A stretch of 64,000 bases of DNA, taken from Cycas panzhihuaensis. Taxonomy: Eukaryota > Cycadophyta. Both the position numbers and the translations under genes were made by a program. The stretch lies in contig CM041465.1 in NCBI GenBank assembly GCA_023213395.1, positions 192,765,741-192,829,740 of the forward strand. Direction: 5' to 3'. Shown one piece after another: positions 1 to 10,779 of the stretch (positions within the stretch are counted from its first letter, which is position 1; each line of letters starts with the position of its first letter). The notes below the pieces were generated by a model, which was given only the letters and a program-made list of their open reading frames with translations, was not told the origin of the DNA and made no database searches.

Positions 1-156
1 TGGTAAGAGGTGACAATAATATAGGTGATTGTTATTTTAGTGAAAGTGATGGGAATCAAATGAGGTATATGAATGATGAGGTGATGTAGCTCTATGAACT
101 GACCTAAAGTGAATTCCATGGAATACAAAATCCAAAAGAAACTCTAGTTAGTAAGT

Positions 157-480
157 CTACCCAAAAGGATTAGGTTTCTACTATTAAAAGACTATTACTT
201 AGATCCTTTACCCAAAAGGATTGGGCATCTAACGCCATTAAAAACCTACCCAAAAGGACTGGATATCCAATGTCACCAAAACCTACCTAAAAGAAATGGG
301 TATGTAATACCAAAATATCACCAAAAAACCTATCTAGTGTCCACAAACTGGATAGGACTTCACTACCATACAACATGCCCATAAACTAGATGGGACTTCC
401 ATCACCAAACACCCATAAACTAGATGGGCCTCTACTATATAACTTACCCACAAATTGGATGGGACTTTACTATACATCTA
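157..480. repeat. Degenerate minisatellite in element A
   Basis: About eight imperfect units follow one another. The left units read roughly ACCCAAAAGGATTGGG, and the right units read roughly CCCATAAACTAGATGGGACTT with short variable linkers. The units drift in sequence and length, as expected of an old array. The position beside a Tat/Ogre-like gypsy relic fits the repeat-rich 3' untranslated region known in that lineage, but I cannot see the LTR that would confirm it. Confidence 0.7.
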
Positions 481-544
481 GTCATAATTTATCTCTCTTT
501 AACCATGTATTGAAGGAAAATCTTTTCACTAAATAAAAAGGATA

Positions 545-880
545 GATTGCCATAGTTTGTCAGCTCAGTAATAGGTGACTTTTCAGAGCAAAACCATCAT
601 AGATTAACCTTATTAATGGGGTAAGGGCTTTTGGAGGTCGATTATCATTGTTTAGCCTCATTAACAATCATTTTTGGAGGGTTCCATGTCATAGTTTAAG
701 CTCATTAATAAGTAGAGGGGATTCAGAGTGATGTTTTATCAAAGTTTTAGCTCTTTAACAGATGAAAGGAAGTTTAGAGTATGATTCCTATCATAGTTTA
801 GGCTCATCAACAGGTAAAGGTAATTTAGAGCATAGGTCCTATCATAGTTTAGACTCATTAATAGGGAAAAAGGGCTGAGA
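545..880. repeat. Degenerate tandem repeat, about 55-75 bp units
   Basis: Five or six units share a core like CATAGTTTAGGCTCATTAA followed by a purine-rich stretch and AGAGC. Related copies occur at 5865-6015 and at about 9475-9510, where the D0 insertion splits the block. One copy also lies in element B at about 23483-23520, close to its 3' LTR. The shared motif ties this left end to the same gypsy family as B and marks it as 3' untranslated repeat DNA. Confidence 0.7.
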
Positions 881-1333
881 GTGTCGTTCTTTTAGAGATA
901 AAAATCAAAATTACTATATAAGGTAGAATCTGGGTGATAGATCATATCTCCAAAGGGTAAATGATCTCTAGTGATCATAATTATGTATTAAAATAATAGT
1001 TTACCTTTATCAAAGCAATTATATATAGTTTTTAGCATTTGCAAGTGATTTTGGTGAAAATGATGGTTAAAAAGGAATATATTTTACTTTGATAGATCCC
1101 ATAGGCACTAAGGAAGATTATGCTAAGGGAAAATGAGAAAAAACTCTCCCTATATGTAAGAAAATAAACGAAAAAATATTTCCTCTTTATGTGAGGGAGG
1201 AGGAGAAAATAAGATACCCAGAGGCTATTTTCTTACATTTTGGAGTGATTAGGAGCTCTTTCTGATGGGGGATTAGGTCTAACGGATCTTTATTAACATG
1301 ATGGAGTGGAGAGCCAGATAACTAGTAAGTCAG

Positions 1334-1580
<247 letters not shown>

Positions 1581-1896
1581 GATATATAAACTTTTTTGAA
1601 TGAAAAATGTAGTGATACAGTGCAAAAACCATAATTGTTGTACTTAAAATATGATTAATAAATGAAAAATATGATCAACCAATGAAAAGCCCAACTTTAG
1701 AATTTGGGACCATCGTAAAAAGTCATATTTTTTACTGTGAAGTCATGTTTTTTGCCTGTAAAATCATGTTTTTAATTACTTAGCCACACTTTTAGACCTT
1801 TAACCAATCAAAACTTCAAATAGATTTTTTTTTTGAAATGAAACAATGAAATTGATATGATTTAATGATGTGATGCAAGCCTTAGAGAGAGTGTAG

Positions 1897-3660
1897 ATGT
1901 ATGAAAATAAGGGGATGGCTATCGATGAGCTCATGAGTCAGTTGGATGAGGCAGGATGGGGAATTTCGAGGGATTGTGGCCTCTCACGAGTGAGTGCATC
2001 CACCCAGCTCATCATGGAGCATGAGATTCTTCATAACTTCATTAGCTATTGTGTCCTAAGACATAACCTATTTCAAGTGCAAGTTATCAAGGAGATTTAG
2101 ATTACTCCTAGGGATGTGGGGAGGATCTTGGGGGTCAACTAGCATGGGGAGAGGGTCAAACTCATCCGAGTGACAAATGAGAAGTCTCAAATAGCCTATA
2201 GTGAGTACTTAATAAGGTTCATCAATAAGATATATTAACATGGGATCTTAGTAGAGGCTATTAGGACAACAGAGGGGATCCTAGTAGTATAGAGGATCGT
2301 CACTTTGATTATCATTTATAGGATAGTGAGGATTCAAAACTTCATAGGGATTCTAACTCAATGGGCAAGAGCAGTGAAGAGGTGTGAGTAGGGAATTTGG
2401 ATCAACTAAGGCTAGCACATAGTTGACAGCATTAGTCACCAATTGTCCAGGATCATGAGGATGAGGAAGGGTAGATTTTTATAAAACTCTATCTTGATGT
2501 GCTGGTTGTATGATTACGTTCCACTTAGGAAACCAAAAAGAGAGCCAAGAGAGATGACAATGATGGACCTAGGGATGAACATGTGGTATATGAGGTCATG
2601 GATCTACAATAGGCTAGCTATCATGGAAAGGAGTACTCATAGCCCTCTCCTCAATAGGATGATAAGGAGATAGGTTGTAGAAGATGTATATGTAGGGCTG
2701 ACAGTCTGGAGTGATGAGAAGAAGGATGTCATAGAGAGGGTAGTAGTAGAGGAGGCTCCTATTGCTAGACAAGGGAGAGGGAGAGGGTAAGATAGAGGAG
2801 GACGCAATGGAAGAGGTGATAGAGGTGGTGAGGAGGCAAGATAAGGAGGTAGAGGAGGTGCTTCATTGAGTGGTGGAGTAGGAGGGAGTCACTACATACT
2901 TGAGAGAGGAGGTGGAGCACCTATGGAGGGGAGAGGAGGCTTCATACAGAACATGGAGCTAAGATAAGTAGATGGATAGGGTAGGAATGGAGGGAGTAGA
3001 GTCGGAGAGGGTGGAGCCACTCAGGAGGTTCATTAAGAGCCATAGGGAGGAGAGATACTACCAATACAAGAGGTGTTAGGTGCAAATCTAGTAGGAGGAG
3101 GATCATTAGGCATGTGATTTAATTGATTTGTTTCTCACATCATGTGGTATTTCTTTCCTTTTTTAAGAACATTTTCTTCCAAGGAACTAATCATAGATTA
3201 CATGTTTCCATCAGGTAGGTGATTAGATGGTGGCCTTGAGGGAGGTTTAGAGGACACTAAAGGTGATCTTCCCCTATATTCTAGCATTGGAAGAGGCATC
3301 CACATGGAATGTAGTGGATCACAGGCTACTGGGATATCACATTAACTATTATAGCCATGTACTTTGAGCTCGAGACCTCTATATGGACACGAGAGTAGAG
3401 TTACGGATGTAAGAGCTAGAGCTTAGGGTAGGTAAAGACGAGAGATGACATTTGTGAAGGATGACATTGGCTTAGGTAGGAGCTAGATATACTCCATTAG
3501 TGAGTGTGACTATACACTAGGGATGGCACCACCTCCCACCTTGTGGAAAGTCTACACATGGGGAGACTTCAGGTAGGAGGGAGAGAGTAGGTCTAGATGT
3601 ACCCAAAGGATCTCATTAGGGATCACATAGATGAATGTATGATGTATTATATAAGGAGAT
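1897..3660 (+). pseudogene. Decayed extra ORF of gypsy element A, antisense to its pol
   Basis: One reading path stays protein-like for most of this stretch but is broken by many stops, mostly TAG and TGA. The first part runs 67 codons from an ATG at 1897 and then continues past a TAG in the same style (ITPRDVGRILG is readable just after it). An Arg/Gly-rich section follows at about 2740-3060, with runs such as GRGRG and GGRGG. I do not recognise a family. It lies on the strand opposite to A's gag and protease, as the plant-mobile-domain-like ORF does in element B. That suggests an antisense accessory ORF of a Tat-lineage element. Confidence 0.35.
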
Positions 3661-3749
3661 AGGAGGGAATGAGAGGTATTTTGAGAGCCTCAATATGTAT
3701 TATGAGTCACTTAGGTGACAGATGTACTATAACTTTATTATCATGTATA

Positions 3750-4500
3750 TATATCGATCATTTTTTTCTCAAAAACTTATGTATGAAAACTTATCTGTAA
3801 ACCCTTTTTCCCCCTTATTTCCCTTTTTGAATTAAGTATAGGATACATTTACTTGCTTGATTGTCTAAAGAAATATGTAATAAATTTTATCATTTATCAT
3901 TTTTTTTTTGTTCTTTTGTAGTTATATATATTTTTTAGGGATTTTTGTCATGCTATGTACATGATAGTTTATATTTGTTCTGGAGTGAAATGGTTTAGGA
4001 AAGAAAAAATCACGAGAAAGAATGAAAACTAGAAGATAAACAAAAGATCAAACTTAAAACCATATGAAACCAATGGTAATAGGTTTATAAAAGCAAAAGA
4101 TGGAGTGGTATAAATCTCCAAAAGGAAGCTCATATCACTCGTATCATAATCTTGATAGATTATATAAACATAGAATACATCCCATATTTACATAATGTAT
4201 CATAAAACGAAATGAGTTTTTTACCAAATGAAACCAATCTCACTTAATAAACAACCATCTATCTAAGTATAATGGATCCCTCTTTGACTCCTTCTAGGGG
4301 TAAGAAGCTTTTAATTACTTGCCCCCTACCAAGATCTTCTACAGCTCAAGATTCCCACATGGGTCTATCCCATTCAAATACTTCATTTCAATCTCCTACC
4401 TATCGTCTTGACCTTTAAACTAATCTAACTAATAATCTCCCCAAACTAATAGTTTATACTTATCATGGAGTGGTAGTTTGTACTTATTCTGGAGTAAGGG
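3750..4500. other. AT-rich stretch with no recognisable gene
   Basis: I see no coding pattern here. A strongly one-sided purine tract on the minus strand (3803-3830, pyrimidine on plus) resembles a polypurine tract, but I cannot match an LTR beside it. The stretch probably belongs to the 3' untranslated part of element A. Confidence 0.4.
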
Positions 4501-4514
4501 GCCCCTAGAAAAAA

Positions 4515-4955
4515 GAAGAAAGTCAACCGAAATAATCATCAAGGATTGAAGAAATGAGAACATCAACTTCAAGGTTAAGGGAATGAGGTATATGTTGAAT
4601 GGTAATTGAAGTAAATATGGATAATAATGATGAAGCTTGATGATGCAAAAGAAGGAGTCATGGGGAATAAACTTGATATATCTCAAGCAATTAATAAACT
4701 ACAACCTAAGAGTCAGCATATATAGTGATAATTCCATGATAAAAGCAAGAAACATCTGACAAGGCTCCTATAATAACAAGACATTCAACTTCATTATTGG
4801 TCACCCTAGGTATGGAAGACCCCATAGAAAGAAGGAGACCCCATGATTGGTCATAAATCACCCAAGAATTAGTAGATGGTCTTGGGTTTCCCTACTACCT
4901 CCATCAGTGAAGATACTCAATGCCATGGGAGCAATATGATCAAAGCTTGGAGACT
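4515..4955 (-). pseudogene. Archaeal-type RNase H relic of gypsy element A
   Basis: Reading the minus strand from about 4955, I see IFTDGGSR, then TNNEVECLVIIGAL, then YADS before a stop, and further on ITIQHIPHSLNLEVDVL. These match the order of the archaeal-type RNase H (aRNH) found in Tat-lineage gypsy elements: DGG with the first catalytic Asp, the TNNEAEY glutamate motif, the DS aspartate and the HIPR...N.EADALA end. Two or more frameshifts and several stops are present, so the copy is dead. It shares this domain with element B, which supports A and B being the same lineage. Confidence 0.72.
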
Positions 4956-5864
4956 ATGTGATTGATAAAGAAAGGTACATAAATCAATCAATAAGGAGAT
5001 GATAATAAATGTAGATCTCTAACTGTGATGAAGAAAGAAGAAGCATAAGTAAGATGATTGTGATAAAAAATAATAAGGTGTCAAGTAGGTTTGATTATAA
5101 CTAAAGTCACAATGGACCCAAACAATTAGATCTGAAAATCTTGAATGACTTATCCAAATGAACTTGATCTATAACTAGATAGGTGGGGACGAAGCTGTCA
5201 TGCAACTTGCCTTAGATTGCAAGAGGATGAAAACAATAGACTTCCTTTCACTTCTACTTTTTTTTTTTTTATACTATTATTTCTTTTTACTTCCACTTCC
5301 ACTTTTTATAAGAAAATGATCATAATCATCCACCACAAAACTCTTCTACTCAACACAACAAGGATTTACCCTTTTCAATAGAATCTACAAATAAAAGGGA
5401 CCAATCTCCTTAAGGATCAAACTATGGGAAAAGAAGAAATCAAAATCATGACGCCCCTAAACATAAAGCGAAAGTGGCAGAATGAGTATCCACTTCAAAA
5501 TATCAATAGAGAGAACCAAGAATAATGGAAATAAAAGAAAGATTGGTGATATATGACCAAAAAGGAAATCCATAGATAATAAACTAGTAAGTGAAAGTAC
5601 GATCTCCACTAAAGACTAACTACTTGAAGCTGACAAAAATAATTCTCTTTCCAAGATGAAAATAAAATAAGGTTGGGGGCCTAAGTTCTCCTTTGAGTAT
5701 GGAACTCAAAAGAGAAGGAGATCCAAATATGATGATAACAAACTCACAATTGATGTAGAAGCTAGAAAGAGCCAAAGACTTACATAGTCATGAGTGGGAT
5801 CTCTAATAAAAGCACAACAACACTCAAGAAAATGCAAGAAAAAACTAGAAATAAAAGAAGTTTA
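4956..5864. other. Element A, no coding pattern seen
   Basis: This AT-rich stretch lies between the RNase H relic and the repeat block. I looked for the RT core, RNase H and integrase motifs that should sit between protease and aRNH in a complete element and did not find them here. It most likely represents spacer of element A after deletion. Confidence 0.35.
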
Positions 5865-6020
5865 TCCATAGTTTTATCTCATTAGGTAAAGGAAAACATT
5901 TCAAATCCGTAGTTTATTCTTATTGTAGAGGGTAGAAAGTAAGAGAAAATTAGAAAGAAGGGGAATTTACCCATAGTATTAGCTCATTAGGCAAAGGAAA
6001 ACGTTTTAGAGCCATGGTTT
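5865..6020. repeat. Tandem repeat block of element A, split by D0
   Basis: Two units with the core CATAGTTTTATCTCATTAGG and a purine-rich tail are visible, followed by TTTATTCTTATTGTAGAGGG. The block continues on the other side of element D0 at 9475-9510 with TTTATCCTTATTATAGAGGG. The insertion therefore landed inside one repeat unit. Confidence 0.65.
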
Positions 6021-6247
6021 TGTTGGAATATTAGTAATGCATATTTGATTTGTCCCACATACAAGTTGGTCCCACTCTCACTATCATGTCATATGTTATA
6101 TATACACACCTAATATATCATATCATTTATATTATACGGATGTTTTATTAATTCAATTTGATGTACCTTAAGGGCACCGTTTTATCCTAAGGAAGTGTTT
6201 GTTTTTGTTTGTGAATTCTATCTTATTTTAAGTTATGTTTTCCAATA
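6021..6247 (+). repeat. Element D0 5' LTR
   Basis: It begins TGTTGGAATATTAG and ends TTCCAATA, the final CA having decayed to TA. The inverted ends TGTTGGAA and TTCCAACA are still clear in the right-hand copy. Confidence 0.92.
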
Positions 6248-6262
6248 TGGTATTAGAGTGCC
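6248..6262 (+). promoter_or_regulatory. Element D0 primer-binding site (initiator tRNA-Met type)
   Basis: TGGTATTAGAGTGCC directly abuts the 5' LTR. The common copia primer-binding site is TGGTATCAGAGC, complementary to the 3' end of initiator tRNA-Met. This copy differs by CAG to TAG and one or two further changes. Confidence 0.85.
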
Positions 6263-7101
6263 CAGGTTGAGAGAGATGTTTTTGTTCGATATCAGAGCAG
6301 TGATTTGGGAGGTGCCATTAAGGGTTGAAAGTATATTTGAAAGAATAAATGTTAAATTTTCTAAAAGGTAATGATGAAATTGAGACGAAATGGCTTGTTC
6401 TATAAATTTTGAGTGGTCACACTATAGATTTTGAGGTGAAAGTGTGAAAATTATAGAAAAATTAATTTTTGCCTATTCTTTTTTTTTTTGTCATCATATT
6501 TTTGGTACAGATCTACAACCCCAACTTCAAAGAGCCATAACTTTGGCTACAAGTATTCAAATGACCTCAATTTTTTTTTATTCTGTGTGTTGTTTAATTT
6601 AATTTCTAATGGAAGTGGTTTAAGGTTGATAAAAGTTTATAGTAAAAAGTTACTAGTAGTTTATTAGAAGGTACTATTATAGTCCCTAGAAACCCTAATT
6701 ATAAAATTCTTAAAAGGGGCATAACTTTGGATCTAGATACCAAAATTCAATTTCATCTAAACCTTTGGAATTATATTTTATAGGCTATCATTTCCATCCA
6801 TATTTTATATATTTTTGAGCTATATTTTTTCTAGAAGTAAGGTTTTTGAGAATTTAAGGGTTTTATATTATACTTTTCTTGGCCACAAAACCATTGCTCT
6901 TGGGGCCTAATATATTTATTGTACATATATATTATTTGAAAAGGATGATACTTTTGGATAATGGTGTGAATGAGGTGATACTTATAGATATTTATGATGC
7001 ATTTTTTATTTATTAAAAGGGTCTTGTTTTCATAATGAAGTAAACATGAGTTTATTATATGACAGTGATTTGTTGATAATATTTAAGGCATGGATATGGT
7101 G

Positions 7102-7614
7102 CTCTCCTACATGTATTTACATGAGAAAGTTTATAAGCAAGAAATAGCATGATTAATGGGTGAGATGAGGTGATTATAGGCTTTCTTGTATGTAATTTAC
7201 ATGAGAAAATAAGTTGGGTGATGGTGCAATATGAGGTGACTATTTAAGGCTCTCTTTCATGTGTTGTATATGGGAGAGTACTTTTTAAGATGATTTTAAG
7301 TCATGTTGATCTAAATGTATTTGGCACTCTATTAGCGATTTGAGATGCATGATGGCAATTATTTAATAACAATTTGAGCTCTTTCTTACATGTGTTTATA
7401 TAAGAAAGTTATTATAACAATGACACAGTGTGGTGATGAAGCGATAATACATGTGTTTGCATGAATGAGTTGGATGGCATATGGCAACTTAGTGCTTCTT
7501 GGAATGTGATTTACGTGAAGGAGATTTGTAGGCATGATAAGGCAAATTTAATGATAAGAAAAATGGTGATTTGAGGCAATGAGGTGCTTGTTACATGTGA
7601 GGTTACATGACAAG
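7102..7614 (+). other. Array of 28-nt hairpin units in the D0 leader
   Basis: Six units of 27-29 nt lie at 7102-7129, 7181-7208, 7250-7278, 7381-7408, 7495-7521 and 7587-7614. A weaker, shorter one lies at 7449-7466. Each has an outer arm, about two unpaired bases, and an inner CATGT...ACATG-like stem. Outer arms differ between units but often still pair: CTCTC/GAGAG, CTTTCTTA/TAAGAAAG, CTTGT/ACAAG and CTTC/GAAG. Spacers of about 40-100 bp separate them. At least two comparable units survive in D1 (19096-19122, 19231-19258). Function is unknown. Confidence 0.6.
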
Positions 7615-8118
7615 ATTGGGAATTTGTTAGGCATGTTTAAGGCTAAGATTAGGCTTGCTTGATGATGTGTTCTTTTAATTGATTGAATGGCCAAAGAAGG
7701 ATGAGTTTTGTTAAAGATACCTAAGTTGTAGGAAAGTAAACATTATTGAGAAGTGTAGATCATTGCATGCTTTATAAGGGTATGGTTTATTCATTGGTAA
7801 TATTATGGCATGAGTTGTGTTTTAGGCAATTAATTGAAGTGTGATGTGTCTTGGTGATATAATGACAACATGTGGTATGTATGATTATTATAAAAGTTAT
7901 AAGGCATTGATTTGATGATGAAGTGAGTGTTTTAGATTCTATGTGACTATTTGGCGATATGAGAAATGGACAAGATGATGATGTGATGATGAAGTCAGTG
8001 ATGTGAGGGACATGAGACATGAGAAAGTTTATTGAGATTGATTAATGGGAATATTACCAATGTTAGGTAAATTTATTGATTGAAGAAAGAGGTATTGTCT
8101 AGAGGTACACTTAATATC

Positions 8119-8892
8119 ATGAAGGAAAATGATGTGGTTATGCATGTTTATGAAATAAATGAATATTACTTAAGGGATTTATTTCTTTCAATACCTAAGT
8201 GTAATGGAGAAAACTATTTCTTTTGGATGATTAAAATAAGATGTTTTTTTATAGCTAGAGGTTTGTGGAAGCTTGTCATTAATGGATATGATATCCTTAA
8301 GGATGAAGAAGAAAAGGAAATGCTTAAGAAGAAAGAAAGAAAGTCATTCATCATGATTCTTGCTACATTAAACAAGGTTGATCTTCCTTCTACATATCAT
8401 TTCATCATTCTTAAGATTCAACATAAAAGCATTGCTAAGGAAGCTTGGGATTTTTTAAGGGAAGTATTTGAACAAACTCTTGAAGAGATACACCGAATGA
8501 TTAAAATGGAAAATAAGGTCAATGATGGTTATGATATAGGTAAAGTGAATGAAGAAAATATCATGAACACTGATGAAACAGTATGTCAAGATGAAGAATG
8601 TTTGAATATTAATAAAACTACTACTGAATATATGATTGAATACATTGACGAGACAACAACAACAACTAAAGATGTTGAGAGTGATGAATCGATAAAGGCT
8701 TATTTAGATGACACTATGATTTCAAGGGAAAATGAATATGAATCTGATGGTCCTATAGAAGATGAGTCTTGTATTGATTCTAGTCTAAATGATGTTCCTT
8801 ATTTGAGCATTGATTCAAGTTCAAAGAGTATGAAAATTAATCAAGATTCTACTCCAAAGTTTAAAGAAATCACTACTATACATGGTGATTAA
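8119..8892 (+). CDS. Copia-type Gag of element D0 (UBN2/DUF4219-like)
   Basis: This open frame of 257 codons starts at the ATG at 8119; the frame is also open a little upstream without an ATG. Residues about 20-60 hold the copia Gag signature: IPKCNGENYFFWMIKIRCFF, then a GLWKLVINGYD stretch. An EAWDFLREVFEQ segment follows at about 120-132, typical of UBN2-type capsid domains. The second half is acidic and Ser/Thr-rich, with no CCHC zinc knuckle. The stop TAA at 8890 aligns with a CAA in copy D1 (19928-19930), and similar protein sequence resumes downstream to about 9226. The open frame is therefore probably a prematurely truncated version of a longer Gag. It is striking that 257 codons remain open while neighbouring retroelement genes carry frequent stops. 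Confidence 0.75.
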   Translation: MKENDVVMHVYEINEYYLRDLFLSIPKCNGENYFFWMIKIRCFFIARGLWKLVINGYDILKDEEEKEMLKKKERKSFIMILATLNKVDLPSTYHFIILKIQHKSIAKEAWDFLREVFEQTLEEIHRMIKMENKVNDGYDIGKVNEENIMNTDETVCQDEECLNINKTTTEYMIEYIDETTTTTKDVESDESIKAYLDDTMISRENEYESDGPIEDESCIDSSLNDVPYLSIDSSSKSMKINQDSTPKFKEITTIHGD

Positions 8893-9027
8893 GAATTTAT
8901 ATAATATAATGATGATAAGCAAGTTGTATTTGAAAATGGTTACTTACAGGATCTACATCAAAATCAGACCAAGCTGGCCACAATAAAGAATTAGGATTTG
9001 CATTTGCTAGAGATGCTACATTAATAT

Positions 9028-9192
9028 CATCACTACAAGATTGAAGATGAAAATCAAGTTGAGGACATTATACAACAAAGTCATCACTATAGAATTGAAG
9101 ACAAAAATCAAGTTGAAGACACCATTCTATAGCAAAGACATCTCTATAAGATTGAAGGTAAGGATCAAGTTAAAGACATCATCTTTAAGACA
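9028..9192 (+). repeat. Triplicated 18-19-codon repeat in the former Gag C-terminus (D0)
   Basis: Three consecutive units of 54, 57 and 54 bp read in frame as HHYKIEDENQVEDIIQQS, HHYRIEDKNQVEDTIL plus a stop, and HLYKIEGKDQVKDIIFKT. The same triplet is present in D1 at about 37996-38163. Units are multiples of three and substitutions keep the charged pattern, so the block was coding in the ancestor. In D0 it lies after the premature stop at 8890. Confidence 0.75.
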
Positions 9193-9236
9193 TTTCTAAG
9201 AATAAGATGTTGTAAATACAAATGACCCAGATGTGC

Positions 9237-9247
9237 ATTGAGGGGGG
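9237..9247 (+). other. Element D0 polypurine tract
   Basis: ATTGAGGGGGG lies directly before the 3' LTR, the expected plus-strand primer site. Confidence 0.8.
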
Positions 9248-9474
9248 TATTGGAATATTAGTAATGCACATTTGATTTATCCCACATGCAAGTCAGTCCC
9301 ACTCTCACTATCATGTCATGTATTATATATACACATATAGTGTATCATATCATATATATTGTAAGAGTGTTTCATTAATTTAATTTGATGTACCTTAAGG
9401 GTATTGTTCAATCCTAAGGAGGTGTTTGTTTTTGTTTATGAATTCTATCTTATTGCAGGTTATGTTTTCCAACA
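9248..9474 (+). repeat. Element D0 3' LTR
   Basis: It begins TATTGGAATATTAG (TG decayed to TA) and ends TTTTCCAACA. It has the same length as the 5' LTR, with about 30 substitutions between them by hand count (about 13%). Confidence 0.92.
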
Positions 9475-9504
9475 AGTTTATCCTTATTATAGAGGGTGAT
9501 AGAT

Positions 9505-9790
9505 AGGGCATTATTTTTATTGATTAGGTTTTATGCCAAGAATTATTGTAATATTATATTCAATAACTTAGGAGTCAAGGCATCACATATCTTTATAGTC
9601 CCATATAAAAATTGAGTAGAACTCATGGAAGAGATCCTTAAACTGAGCAATCTCTTAGGGAGTACAACTAGCTCCTAACTTAATAATTTTAGGGGCATTC
9701 TCTATCTCTAAATCTATATCAATGGTTTATTCCATAAGCATTGTATTTCCTTTCTCAAAATAAGGAGGGGTAGGCTCTATTGAAGAAATA
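9505..9790 (-). pseudogene. N-terminal edge of gypsy reverse transcriptase, element A
   Basis: On the minus strand I read IENAPKIIKLGASCTP, then IAQFKDLFHEFYSIFIWDYKDM, then ILGIKPNQ. This matches the segment just upstream of the RT core in plant Tat and Athila elements (the IKLG, FAWSYEDMPGLD and HRL...KPVRQ pattern). The reading breaks off near 9510, where 3' repeat sequence begins. RT core, RNase H and integrase are absent, so a deletion fused RT to the 3' repeats before D0 inserted. Confidence 0.65.
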
Positions 9791-9943
9791 GACTCCTGGG
9801 GCTGAGAACGATTAATTATAACCTTTGAAAAACCTAATTTATGATGTCCATCAGGGAAACTAAGAGATAAACCCACTAGATACTCTATGATTACCTTTTC
9901 ATTTTCAAAATGGTCAAGATGGAAGAGGTTGATGAGGTGAAGG

Positions 9944-9945
9944 TT

Positions 9946-9996
<51 letters not shown>
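9944..9996. repeat. (TA)n(GA)n microsatellite
   Basis: About eleven TA units run into about twelve GA units inside the decayed protease-RT spacer of element A. Confidence 0.95.
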
Positions 9997-10779
9997 GTGT
10001 AAGAAATGAAAGAGGACCAACCAAAGAGTTTGGATAAGTGGGAACAAATTCCATGACTAAAGAAACTTGAGAAAAGAGAATGGGCCTATCCACAAACTCT
10101 CAAATTGAAGAAAAAGCTTGATTAAACTCTTGATGATCTACATCACAATCACAGTCAGACTAAGATATTAAGACAAATGAAGATAAAGAAGGATCCATAT
10201 GAGGATGGGAAGGAAAAGAAACAGTGGAGATGGAATTAACTTCCTACACTCTAGTGGGGGTATCATGATTATTTTGGCTTGTATTAAGCAAATTAATATA
10301 TTCATCACCTGATTCTAAGTTTAGGTGTTGATGCAACAATATCTTTCTCTTATGTATATTTAACCATGTCTTAAAGAAACGAGAGTGAGAGAAGGATGAG
10401 GGAGCATCAACATGTAAATCATGTACAACTAAAGTTGAAGAAGTAGTTAGTCAGGAACTACTAATGAGAGGAACCACTATATTTTCCCCTGAAGGCAAGC
10501 ATAAAACCTATGAGAAATGGTGCTAAATGGGTACTTGTGCAAATGGGCCTAGTTGGGGGTGGACCTCGATGAGATACAATATAATAAGAGGCTAGTTCTT
10601 CCTCAGGAACAATAGAAGAGGATGAAGCTAAATACCAATTGGTTAAATTTGAAGGCATAGGAATAGATGGGGAGCCTAATAATAAAGGAATAATCTTAAC
10701 TAAATCCACATCCTTTACTTCTAAGTGAGTAGAAATGGCTTCAATAACAAAGTATTATCCTAAACCAAGTGACTAAAAG

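Larger units (their letters stand above)
6021..9474 (+). mobile_element. Element D0: gag-only LTR retrotransposon (TR-GAG-like)
   Basis: This is a complete 3.45-kb element with two 227-bp LTRs, a primer-binding site directly after the left LTR, a polypurine tract directly before the right LTR, and a near-perfect 5-bp target duplication (GGTTT at 6016-6020, AGTTT at 9475-9479). The only coding region is a copia-type gag. There is no protease, integrase, RT or RNase H. This architecture matches what has been described as TR-GAG, a non-autonomous element that keeps only Gag. I count about 30 differences between the LTRs, mostly transitions, so the copy is old. A second copy (D1) lies at 18036-38384. 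Confidence 0.9.

Noticed and set aside
545-880. CRISPR-like spacing of repeated units
   Set aside because: Units drift in length and sequence, the spacers are themselves related, and the context is a plant retroelement.
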